Of a stretch of 17,293 nucleotides of DNA, positions 8,451 to 15,474 are shown piece by piece. Source of the DNA: Nitrosomonas sp. (lineage in GTDB: Bacteria > Pseudomonadota > Gammaproteobacteria > Burkholderiales > Nitrosomonadaceae); the NCBI GenBank assembly GCA_003514765.1, contig DOOY01000179.1:1-17293 (forward strand), in the 5' to 3' direction. The translations under genes and the position numbers were made by a program. Position 1 is the stretch's first letter; each line of letters starts with the position of its first letter. The notes below the pieces were generated by a model. That model saw nothing but the letters and a program-made list of their open reading frames with translations. It was not told the origin of the DNA and ran no database searches.

Positions 8451-9401
8451 TTATCTAAGACTCCAACTGTTATTAGTCAATATCGCCAAAGACACTTCAC
8501 TGACACGTTTGGCAAAAAGATCGATCAGACTCTCACGCGTTGAATAATTGACAATTTCTTCGGCCTTTATCACTTCACGCGCCACATATTCGGTGCTGCC
8601 CATTTCATCCGCCAATCCAAGCTCAATACTTTTCTGACCTGTCCATATCACACCACTATAAATCTCCGGCGTATCTTTCAGGCGTTCACCTCTACCTTGT
8701 TGTACGACACTGATGAACTGCTCATGTATTTCACTCAACAAGCCGGTAGCATGATCACGCTGCTCAGGGTCTAAGGGAGTAAACGGATCCAAAAATCCTT
8801 TATGCTCACCAGCGGTTAATAACCGCCGCTCGATACCGAGTTTATCCAGCGTTCCAGTAAAGCCGAAACCATCCATCAGTACACCAATCGACCCGACAAG
8901 ACTAGCTTTGTCCACAAAAATTTTATCGGCCGCAGCTGCAACATAGTAACCGCCTGAAGCACAAACATCACCAATTACCGCATACAGTGGAATGTCAGGA
9001 TAGTTTGCACGTAACCTGCGTATTTCGTCATTGATGTAACCCGCTTGAACAGGGCTGCCACCGGGGCTGTTAATGCGCAAAATGACACCCTGAGTACCTT
9101 TGTCCTTAAAAGCTGATCTCAAACTTGCATTAATATTGGCAGCGCTGTTGACGCTATCAGGCATAATCATGCCATTCAGGTCAATGACAGCTGTATGTTT
9201 ATCTGCAATCCTGACAGCTGAATCTCCAAGCCAATCTGTAGCCGCAAAAAAAATCAGAAAAAGATAAATAAAAGTAAGCGACTTGAAAAAAATACCCCAA
9301 ACTCGAGTCCGCCGTTGTTCGCGCAATGCTGCAAAAGCTAATCCTTCGATTAACTGCCGTTCCCATTCAGGATTGGCAGGTTTTTTCTCTTCATCGGCCA
9401 T
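8451..9401 (-). CDS. sppA: S49 family signal peptide peptidase-like protease (SppA type)
   Basis: The 316-residue membrane protein has a cytosolic N-terminus, one membrane segment at about residues 36-54 and a single S49 protease domain facing the periplasm. The single domain matches the short SppA form (B. subtilis type, about 335 residues) rather than the 618-residue E. coli tandem form. The catalytic Ser149 is in VCASGGYYVA, preceded by LRINSPGGSPVQAG (108-121), and Lys201 in AGEHKGFLDPF is 52 residues later, the spacing of the B. subtilis Ser-Lys dyad. KASLVGSIGV (165-174) is also conserved. It would degrade cleaved signal peptides and membrane fragments. GGAGG at 9416-9420 precedes the ATG by 14 bases, a rather long spacing. 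Confidence 0.92.
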   Translation of the reverse strand: MADEEKKPANPEWERQLIEGLAFAALREQRRTRVWGIFFKSLTFIYLFLIFFAATDWLGDSAVRIADKHTAVIDLNGMIMPDSVNSAANINASLRSAFKDKGTQGVILRINSPGGSPVQAGYINDEIRRLRANYPDIPLYAVIGDVCASGGYYVAAAADKIFVDKASLVGSIGVLMDGFGFTGTLDKLGIERRLLTAGEHKGFLDPFTPLDPEQRDHATGLLSEIHEQFISVVQQGRGERLKDTPEIYSGVIWTGQKSIELGLADEMGSTEYVAREVIKAEEIVNYSTRESLIDLFAKRVSEVSLAILTNNSWSLR

Positions 9402-9712
9402 AAATTATTATTCATCCTCCATTATTATAAAAAAATTAAAAAACCACATAGCAATCTCAAACCAACCAGAATGTTATTATAGAGAATGAGAAAACAAATT
9501 AAATCCTTTTTTAACTTACTTTTACACGTTAGTTTCTAAGCAGCCAAATGATTAAATAATAAAACCCCCATTATTACAATTTGTATTTTATTAATTTTAA
9601 CAAGCCAACTCCTCAACGATAGCTGCCTTGCAACAAAATTGCAAAATGGGTCTTCTATCAAACGCAAGTTCATTCACGGTAAAATATTCAGTTTAACAAA
9701 CTCAGAACTCCA
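9402..9712. other. Gene-free AT-rich divergent intergenic region
   Basis: These 311 bases separate the divergent SppA-like and EVE-domain genes. I see no credible coding sequence, tRNA or repeat array. The GGAGG of the SppA-like gene is at 9416-9420 on the minus strand. A TAAAAT at about 9681-9686 could be a -10 element for the EVE-tauE pair, but no matching -35 box is evident. The rest is A/T-rich, including a C-run at about 9564-9568 in an otherwise A/T stretch. Confidence 0.6.
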
Positions 9713-10174
9713 ATGCGCTACTGGCTATTTAAATCAGAGCCCTATAAATTCAGCATCGATAATTTAGCGGCTTCGCCTGATCAGACAACCGCGTGGGATG
9801 GTGTACGTAATTATCAGGCACGTAATTTTATGTGGAAACAGATGAAAATAGGCGATCAAGCATTTTTTTACCACTCCTGTTGTCCACAGCCCGGGATCAC
9901 CGGTATCGCGAAAGTCACTAAGTCCGCCTACCCCGACGTCACGCAATTTGATCCTAAAAGCAGATACCACGACCCTAAAGCTAACCAGGAAAAACCACGT
10001 TGGTTTAACGTTGAAATCACGTTCATACAAAAAACACGCTTACTGACTATTAAAGAATTACGCCAATACCCGGAACTAAAGCGTATGCGGATTCTACAAC
10101 CAGGAAATCGCTTATCCATTACACCTGTCGATCCGGATGAATGGCGGTTCATTCTAAAAATTTTAAGAGCATAA
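9713..10174 (+). CDS. EVE domain-containing protein
   Basis: The 153-residue product is a single EVE domain of the thymocyte nuclear protein 1 type. It opens with MRYWLFKSEP, the hallmark WLFKSEP motif, followed by TAWDGVRNYQARNFMW (26-41), IGDQAFFYHS (46-55), GITGIAKV (61-68) and YPDVTQFDPKSRYHDPKA (73-90). EVE domains are PUA-like folds that bind modified bases in DNA or RNA; in bacteria some are fused to restriction enzymes, while stand-alone forms like this one are widespread and of uncertain role. The length is typical. It precedes the TauE/SafE gene by only 10 bases, so the two are probably co-transcribed, although no functional link is known. Confidence 0.93.
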   Translation: MRYWLFKSEPYKFSIDNLAASPDQTTAWDGVRNYQARNFMWKQMKIGDQAFFYHSCCPQPGITGIAKVTKSAYPDVTQFDPKSRYHDPKANQEKPRWFNVEITFIQKTRLLTIKELRQYPELKRMRILQPGNRLSITPVDPDEWRFILKILRA

Positions 10175-10184
10175 TCCACAAAAA

Positions 10185-11012
10185 ATGGAATGGTGGTTCA
10201 TTTATTTACTGCTGGGTGCCATTGTTGGATTTTTTGCCGGATTACTCGGTATTGGCGGCGGACTCATTATTGTCCCGGCACTCACCTTCATTTTCACCGC
10301 ACAGGCTTTTCCACAGGAACGCATTTTGCATCTGGCACTGGGCACAGCCATGGCCACCATTATTTTCACTTCCGCAGCCAGTTTATACACACACAACAAG
10401 CATGCGGCTGTTAACTGGATAATATTCAAACACATGACACCCGGCATCGTGGTGGGAACATTGAGTGGAACAGTACTGGCCGGAACACTTTCCAGCATGA
10501 TCCTGCGCATCATTTTCATCCTGTTTATTTTTTATGCCGCAACAAAAATGCTGTTAAAACTGATTTCAAAATCAAAACCAGAGCCAGAAGTACATTTAAA
10601 GGATCACGCCAATCTTCCCACCAAGCCCAAATTTTTTGCCGCCGGCGGTTTAATTGGCGCAACATCCAGTCTAATCGCTATCGGCGGCGGGCTTTTGACA
10701 GTCCCTTTTTTAACAACGTGTAATATCAAACTCCAGCACGCCATCGGCACAGCCGCTGCCATTGGTTTTCCCATCGCTGTAGCGGGAACAACCGGATATA
10801 TTCTGAATGGGTACACGCAACTGCAATCCTTGCCGGAATATAGCCTTGGATATGTCTACCTGCCCGCACTGGGCTGGCTGGTGCTAGCCAGTATACTCAC
10901 AGCGCCGCTTGGTGCGAGAACAACGCACTCTATACACACAGTTACACTCGGGAAAATTTTTATCGTACTGTTATATTGTCTGGGCGGAAAAATGTTATTG
11001 GATTTATTATAA
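10185..11012 (+). CDS. TauE/SafE family membrane permease
   Basis: The 275-residue inner-membrane protein has about eight hydrophobic segments in two homologous halves. Each half begins with the family repeat: GFFAGLLGIGGGLIIVPAL at 15-33 and GLIGATSSLIAIGGGLLTVPF at 155-175. LALGTAMATIIFTSAAS (50-66) and HAIGTAAAIGFPIAVAGTTGY (185-205) are the second repeat blocks. A hydrophilic, lysine-rich cytosolic loop at about 125-150 links the halves. Members export sulfite, sulfoacetate or related organosulfur anions, but the substrate cannot be told from sequence. It begins 10 bases after the EVE-domain gene. No terminator is obvious in the 101 bases before the convergent hydrolase gene. Confidence 0.92.
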   Translation: MEWWFIYLLLGAIVGFFAGLLGIGGGLIIVPALTFIFTAQAFPQERILHLALGTAMATIIFTSAASLYTHNKHAAVNWIIFKHMTPGIVVGTLSGTVLAGTLSSMILRIIFILFIFYAATKMLLKLISKSKPEPEVHLKDHANLPTKPKFFAAGGLIGATSSLIAIGGGLLTVPFLTTCNIKLQHAIGTAAAIGFPIAVAGTTGYILNGYTQLQSLPEYSLGYVYLPALGWLVLASILTAPLGARTTHSIHTVTLGKIFIVLLYCLGGKMLLDLL

Positions 11013-11113
11013 TTTACATTTATCCATAAACATATGATTCTTGGATTTTTAACCACGTGGAGACTGTCATGACTCTAATGGTCTGTTTATTAAGATTGAG
11101 AAAGCTGCAACAC

Positions 11114-12013
11114 TTACATTGATTGATTGTTGCGTTTTGAGTCAAGACGCATTATCCAGTCGACTGTTTGATCAAGCAATTCTTTTCGCCATTCCAGTCT
11201 GGAAAAGGTGTGATCTGCATCTGGAATATCTTTTAGTGTAACTTGTGCCGAAGCAATTATTTTTTGCCAGATTTCAGATGATTTAAGATAATCTTTAAAT
11301 TCTCTTGCAATAAGGTCAAATCCACTTGTCAAGATAAATATTTCACCTTGAAATCTTTCACAACTTTTAGCTAACCGCACTGGCAGTGGCAGCTCGATGA
11401 AATTATCGTTCATTTCGGAATGCGAAACATTGTCTGATCTTGTAAAAATAGATTGCGTCATATTCACAATGGATTTCAACGAATTTATTGCTGAAAACTT
11501 ACCAGACATGACTTTTTTCCAAAAAGATTTCTGCATTATACGATGCCAGTAGTAATGCTTGATTATAGTTTTGGCCAGGCCGGCATCTGTTCTAATCCAA
11601 GGATTCACCATAAAAATGCCCTGAACACGCACGTCTAAGTAACTATAAAATGCACTGGCGGTTGCAGACTCGCATTCTCCCCACAGTACAACATTTTCAA
11701 TCTCAGGCGCATGATCGAACAAAGTGTCGATCGCGCTTTGTATGTCTGCATTCATATCTATAAAACCGCGTAATTCACCTGTGCTGTCCCCTGTACCACG
11801 ATGATCAAATCGAATGGAAGCAATGCCATGTCCCGCGAGTAATCTTGCGAGAGTTACAAATTGCCTGTGAGCACCAACACGATATTGCGGCCCTCCGGCC
11901 ACGACAATGACAACACCCGTCCTGCCGGCTTTCTCTGGCTTGTTGACAATTCCGATCAGCGTGTCGCCTTCACAGGGAATGGCAACCGGAAGTTCAGACT
12001 GACTCGGTAACAT
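11114..12013 (-). CDS. Exosortase A system-associated alpha/beta hydrolase 1
   Basis: The protein has 299 residues from the ATG at 12013, which has GAGGAGA nine bases upstream; an in-frame TTG at 12031 is less likely. It resembles the TIGR03100 group of alpha/beta hydrolases, found next to hydrolase 2 in genomes with PEP-CTERM/exosortase A loci. Landmarks are VVIVVAGGPQYRVGAHRQF (34-52, oxyanion region), IRFDHRGTGDSTGE (67-80), the nucleophile elbow LWGECESATA (110-119), SGFD (230-233) and DADHTF (265-270, candidate His268). The elbow carries Cys114 where classic hydrolases have serine. It is the last gene of the six-gene operon and overlaps hydrolase 2 by 20 bases. The substrate is unknown; esterase or thioesterase activity on polysaccharide-related acyl intermediates is inference. 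Confidence 0.85.
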   Translation of the reverse strand: MLPSQSELPVAIPCEGDTLIGIVNKPEKAGRTGVVIVVAGGPQYRVGAHRQFVTLARLLAGHGIASIRFDHRGTGDSTGELRGFIDMNADIQSAIDTLFDHAPEIENVVLWGECESATASAFYSYLDVRVQGIFMVNPWIRTDAGLAKTIIKHYYWHRIMQKSFWKKVMSGKFSAINSLKSIVNMTQSIFTRSDNVSHSEMNDNFIELPLPVRLAKSCERFQGEIFILTSGFDLIAREFKDYLKSSEIWQKIIASAQVTLKDIPDADHTFSRLEWRKELLDQTVDWIMRLDSKRNNQSM

Positions 12014-12827
12014 AGCGTACAGTCTCCTCAACTAGTTCTGGAACCAACGTACGTTCGTGTGCCAGCCAGAACGGTGGGCCTATGATTTCCTGATGGTTAA
12101 CTATCACACCTTTTTGGCGCAACCTCTCAATCATCATTAAGTCTCCACGTGGTGTTTTCCTATCCACACTGCTGATTACAGTAAACCAGCCAACAGGTAC
12201 AGACACTGCATCAATACAAGATTCAAATTTCGCAGCTTTAATGCCTCGAAACAAATCCGGCCCGACTTCGTATCCTGACACACTGATATGCTGACCGTTC
12301 TCAATCTGTTCTTCGAGTTCTTTAGTCGTCTCAACTTTTTCATCCCGCTGCATGGATGCTGCAATTTTTATTCTCAGAAACTGGGTCAGCGTTGCTTGTC
12401 CATTAATAACAGGTTGCCAAAATATCAAGCGTTTCAAGTTTTTAATTGCTCCGGAAATTTGCATTGCCTGTAACGCACCCAGCCGCACACCTATTATTGA
12501 TACTTTTTGATAACCAATTGTATTCGCATAAGAAACAGCTGTCATCAAGTCTTGACAGCTTTGTTCCCAATTTGAATCCTTAAACTCGCCATCGCTATCA
12601 CCTGTGCCATAAGCATCCACTGACAAAAAACCAAAATTTTGCTGGGTCAATTGTTGAGCAAGCATCGTGCCCATATATCGACAGCGATTCATTTCTTCTG
12701 CAAAAGACGATGCGACAACAAAACACTCAGATTCGCTGGTAATACTGTACGGCGCGTAGTGTATGGAAAATAACTTCCCTGCACTGCCTTGAATGAAACT
12801 GGGCGAAATTCTTAATCGTGAGTGCAT
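11994..12827 (-). CDS. Exosortase A system-associated alpha/beta hydrolase 2
   Basis: The 277-residue product resembles the TIGR03101 group. Landmarks are SSFAEEMNRCRYMGTMLAQQL (40-60), FLSVDAYGTGDSDGEF (67-82), the elbow SIIGVRLGALQAM (110-122), FWQPVINGQATLTQFLRIK (136-154) and a late FWLAHE (253-258). At the nucleophile position the motif reads G-V-R-L-G, with Arg115 in place of serine, so ordinary serine hydrolase chemistry is unlikely. As I recall, the GxRLG form is usual in this group. It begins 13 bases after the acyl carrier protein gene and overlaps hydrolase 1 by 20 bases. In other genomes the two hydrolases occur as a pair near exosortase A loci, but no exosortase or PEP-CTERM protein is inside this window. 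Confidence 0.85.
   Translation of the reverse strand: MHSRLRISPSFIQGSAGKLFSIHYAPYSITSESECFVVASSFAEEMNRCRYMGTMLAQQLTQQNFGFLSVDAYGTGDSDGEFKDSNWEQSCQDLMTAVSYANTIGYQKVSIIGVRLGALQAMQISGAIKNLKRLIFWQPVINGQATLTQFLRIKIAASMQRDEKVETTKELEEQIENGQHISVSGYEVGPDLFRGIKAAKFESCIDAVSVPVGWFTVISSVDRKTPRGDLMMIERLRQKGVIVNHQEIIGPPFWLAHERTLVPELVEETVRYVTESV
12023..12029 (-). promoter_or_regulatory. Ribosome binding site that sets the hydrolase 1 start
   Basis: On the minus strand the sequence reads GAGGAGA, a near-complete Shine-Dalgarno match, inside the 3' end of hydrolase 2 and nine bases before the ATG at 12013. It supports that ATG over the TTG at 12031, which lies upstream of this site. Confidence 0.65.
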
Positions 12828-12840
12828 TACAGCATATCTT

Positions 12841-13086
12841 CTACAATTTTGATTCTACCAACTGCGTTAAACTACCAATTGTTTTAAAAACATCAGCAGT
12901 AATTTCGTCATCTTCAAAAACACAACCATATTCTTCTTCTAACGCCGTAATAATTGCCACCACCGACATAGAATCAAACTCAGGAATATCGCCCATTAAA
13001 GCTGTTGATTCACTAAAGCCATTCGCTCGATCTCCGAGTACCAAAACATCACGTACAATTTTGATTATTTCATCTTCAAGTTTCAT
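12841..13086 (-). CDS. Discrete acyl carrier protein
   Basis: This 81-residue acidic, helical protein has the carrier-protein fold. The phosphopantetheine attachment site is Ser39 in EFDSMSVVAIITALEEEYG (36-54), which matches the D-S-M motif, followed by the conserved acidic helix. The final stretch FKTIGSLTQLVESKL is the usual helix IV. It is not the fatty-acid AcpP: the DSL is replaced by DSM, and it sits within a dedicated operon beside FkbH-like, hotdog/SDR and GNAT proteins. It is therefore likely to hold the intermediates of that pathway as thioesters. It needs a phosphopantetheinyl transferase from elsewhere in the genome. Spacing is 26 bases after the GNAT gene and 13 before hydrolase 2. 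Confidence 0.93.
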   Translation of the reverse strand: MKLEDEIIKIVRDVLVLGDRANGFSESTALMGDIPEFDSMSVVAIITALEEEYGCVFEDDEITADVFKTIGSLTQLVESKL

Positions 13087-13112
13087 TTTTTATGATTTAG
13101 CTCTTACAAAGA

Positions 13113-13994
13113 TTATAGATCCAGTGTTACTAATTCACTGTATAAATTTTGAATGCAATCGGCTGACAGTTCCTTACTCAAAAAAAACTTTCGAGCACCC
13201 TGTTCTGAATCTAGCCATGTTTTCATCCGCTGGTCTTCTAATAAACGTGCTTCTATTTTGCTGGTAAACAGTCCACATTTAATAAGTAAGTGCGTCCGTA
13301 TAGTAGGCCAGCATCGACAAAATAAAGCGGTATCGCTCACATACATAATCCATGCACTGGCCAGTCTTTTATAACGTTGTTTTTTGAAAATTAAAAAACC
13401 GTATCGTTCCTGCTCGCTAAAAAATATGAAATTAAGCCAGGGAAAATCAATGTGATCCACATAGTGCTGCGCAGCACGATCCGGTAATAGTGATTTAATT
13501 TGCTCAAAACTCTGTAGATTTAGGATCTTCCCTGCTCCAAGCAGTGAAGGCATATTTAAAAATATTAAAACCTGATCATCTAACGGTTTAAATTTTAAAT
13601 ACTTGAAAATCTCAACACCATCTTTATTAGGTGAAAACATAGTAAATGTGTAACCTTCCTGACGTATCAGTGACAACACTAGGTCAATACTGCGCGCACG
13701 AAAGTCGGATAGTACACACCAACTATGTGGGTTACAAAATCGTTTCAAACAACCTGCTATATCTTGTTCAGAATAAATAGCGCATAAGACGCCTACAATT
13801 CGCGAATGACATCTTACCATGAAGCCAAAATTAGGCGCATCAGGCAACCATGATTTACTGATACCTTTTTTCCATTCCTGCTGCGTAAAGCGGCTATTCA
13901 TATGGTGATGCAAAAATTCGGCAACTTCATCAAGATCATGACGAGTAATTGCAGTTACTGCTGTTTTATCGGCGATTAATCGATCATTTGTCAT
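13113..13994 (-). CDS. GNAT-fold putative acyltransferase with unknown C-terminal region
   Basis: The 293-residue product has an N-terminal half (about 12-140) with the rhythm of GNAT N-acyltransferases: AITRHDLDEVAEFLHHHM (helix 1), NFGFMVRCHSRIVGVLCAIYSEQ (strands 2-4), a central region ending SWCVLSDFRARSIDLVLSLIRQEGYTFTMFSPN, and DGVEIFKYLKFKPLD, the late helix-strand of the fold. The pyrophosphate-binding Q/RxxGxG/A loop is not clear; FRARSIDLVL stands in its place. Residues 141-293 match nothing I recognise. Its start codon overlaps the hotdog-SDR stop (ATGA), and the ACP gene follows by 26 bases, so transfer of an ACP-bound acyl group to an amine or hydroxyl is a reasonable inference. 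It may also be catalytically degenerate. Confidence 0.6.
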   Translation of the reverse strand: MTNDRLIADKTAVTAITRHDLDEVAEFLHHHMNSRFTQQEWKKGISKSWLPDAPNFGFMVRCHSRIVGVLCAIYSEQDIAGCLKRFCNPHSWCVLSDFRARSIDLVLSLIRQEGYTFTMFSPNKDGVEIFKYLKFKPLDDQVLIFLNMPSLLGAGKILNLQSFEQIKSLLPDRAAQHYVDHIDFPWLNFIFFSEQERYGFLIFKKQRYKRLASAWIMYVSDTALFCRCWPTIRTHLLIKCGLFTSKIEARLLEDQRMKTWLDSEQGARKFFLSKELSADCIQNLYSELVTLDL

Positions 13995-15454
13995 TTTCTA
14001 ACGGGTAAGCAATTCATCAAGCTAAGTGCATCCAGCATAACTTCAGCTGTGTTCTGCGTCCAATTGGTAGCTAAGCCGCTGGTTTGGTCTGTCAACATTC
14101 GCGGCAATCTTGGTGCATAAAACACCCAGTTCGGGTACTTGGTAGCCAGCTGCCGTACAAAAGCTTCAACCGCAGCTTTTGATGCAATATATTCATTAAA
14201 GCCCTTTTGTGGTTGTTCCAGAAAAATTGTTGAAGGAGCAAAAACAGTTAAAATATTTTTACTGTATGCAGTATCAGATAGAAATCTTTCAATGAGATTC
14301 GCAAAACCAGTTATATAATAGCTGCAGAATTTCTGAAAAACCGCCTCATCCCAGATCAGATGATCACCTTTCTCAATCAATGGAGATGCAAAGTAATAAA
14401 TATGCGTTATACGTTTATCCGAAAAACAGCTCGTGATGTCTGTTTTTAAAGGGGACAAAACATTATATGAAATCTTATCGCATTTCCCGCCATGAGACCG
14501 GATTTCGTTGACAATCCTAGTCGCATCGTCCTTTCCTTGATGATAAGTGATTACTGAGTGACCGCCACCTGCTGCAATTAATTTAGCTGTAACTTCACCA
14601 ATACCGCGCGATCCCCCTATGACAAGCGCTTGTTGATCTGCAAACTGATGCCTTGACACAAGTGCCTGAAATTCAGTGTATTTCTCCTGAGAAACCGGTT
14701 TGGGTCGAAAAAGCGCAGTAACCTCGCCACTAGCCGTATTATGCGATATGCTAATTGTCACCATGGAAAAACGGCTGTCGCTACGAATCACTCTAAAATG
14801 CATCTTTGCGTCACTGGAAGACTCATTCTGGACAAAATGAACATTAAATCCGGCAAAAACAGAATGTAATCCAGGGCATTGCATACCTACAATGTTGGTC
14901 AAACCCAGTAATACAGCAGACTGATTGTCTGGTAAATACTTTTTGACATGCGGAAACATTAATTGAATTGAATCCGGATCCCAAACAAGACCAAACTGGC
15001 TTTCCAAAGCATCCACATCTTCAAACTGTAAGTCTACAGGCTGAGGCCTGTCCGCTGGAATTGAGATATACTTTGCCATCTCTGGCTTTCTACCAGAACC
15101 TTCCATCCATTCCAAATCAATATCCTGTGCACGTTTCCCATGAACTAACAATCTGAGCTTCAAACCGTGCGCCGCTGATTGATGACTAAAAACTTCCACG
15201 TTGTCATCAGGTAAAATGGGTCTAGAAAATTGAACTTTTATCGAAGCGATTGATACCGGACGACCTAAATTCCCGCATACCAAGTCGAGTGTTTTAAAGA
15301 CACCGCAAACACCATGTATCACAGTTGAACCAAATTGGTAACGACGTGCAAGAATGGAATCAACATGTAAAGGATTATAATCACCCGACACCTGTGCAAA
15401 TCGACAGCTAGTCGTCTGATCAACCTGAAACACTCCAATTTTATTCCAACTCAT
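13991..15454 (-). CDS. MaoC-like hotdog / hotdog / SDR fusion protein
   Basis: The 487-residue product joins three units. Residues 1-120 are a MaoC-like hydratase hotdog with the active-site motif FAQVSGDYNPLHVD (19-32; Asp25, His30) and FGSTVIHGVC. Residues about 150-255 look like a second hotdog without that motif. Residues 272-487 are a short-chain dehydrogenase/reductase: nucleotide loop VIGGSRGIG (278-286), Ser408 in FAPSTIF, and Tyr422/Lys426 in EYIASKAAVEAF. The first position of the Rossmann motif is G-G-S-R-G-I-G, the usual form. A hydratase plus reductase in one chain could interconvert 3-hydroxyacyl, 3-oxoacyl and enoyl intermediates on the neighbouring ACP. The gene starts 20 bases after FkbH and overlaps the GNAT gene by four bases. 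Confidence 0.85.
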   Translation of the reverse strand: MSWNKIGVFQVDQTTSCRFAQVSGDYNPLHVDSILARRYQFGSTVIHGVCGVFKTLDLVCGNLGRPVSIASIKVQFSRPILPDDNVEVFSHQSAAHGLKLRLLVHGKRAQDIDLEWMEGSGRKPEMAKYISIPADRPQPVDLQFEDVDALESQFGLVWDPDSIQLMFPHVKKYLPDNQSAVLLGLTNIVGMQCPGLHSVFAGFNVHFVQNESSSDAKMHFRVIRSDSRFSMVTISISHNTASGEVTALFRPKPVSQEKYTEFQALVSRHQFADQQALVIGGSRGIGEVTAKLIAAGGGHSVITYHQGKDDATRIVNEIRSHGGKCDKISYNVLSPLKTDITSCFSDKRITHIYYFASPLIEKGDHLIWDEAVFQKFCSYYITGFANLIERFLSDTAYSKNILTVFAPSTIFLEQPQKGFNEYIASKAAVEAFVRQLATKYPNWVFYAPRLPRMLTDQTSGLATNWTQNTAEVMLDALSLMNCLPVRK

Positions 15455-15474
15455 TGTCCTAAGCTAAACACCAT

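Noticed and set aside
9424..9429. Perfect TATAAT on the minus strand before the SppA-like gene
   Set aside because: A start site about seven bases downstream would fall inside the GGAGG ribosome site at 9416-9420, and no good -35 box lies at 16-18 bases; it is probably a chance match in A/T-rich DNA.
11013..11113. Possible terminator or small RNA between the convergent TauE/SafE and hydrolase 1 genes
   Set aside because: Short palindromes such as CCACGTGG are present but no stable stem with a T-run was found.
12818..13267. Open frame of 149 codons on the + strand opposite the ACP and GNAT genes
   Set aside because: It is antisense to clearly recognisable genes, is serine-rich in the manner of shadow frames, and has no family resemblance.
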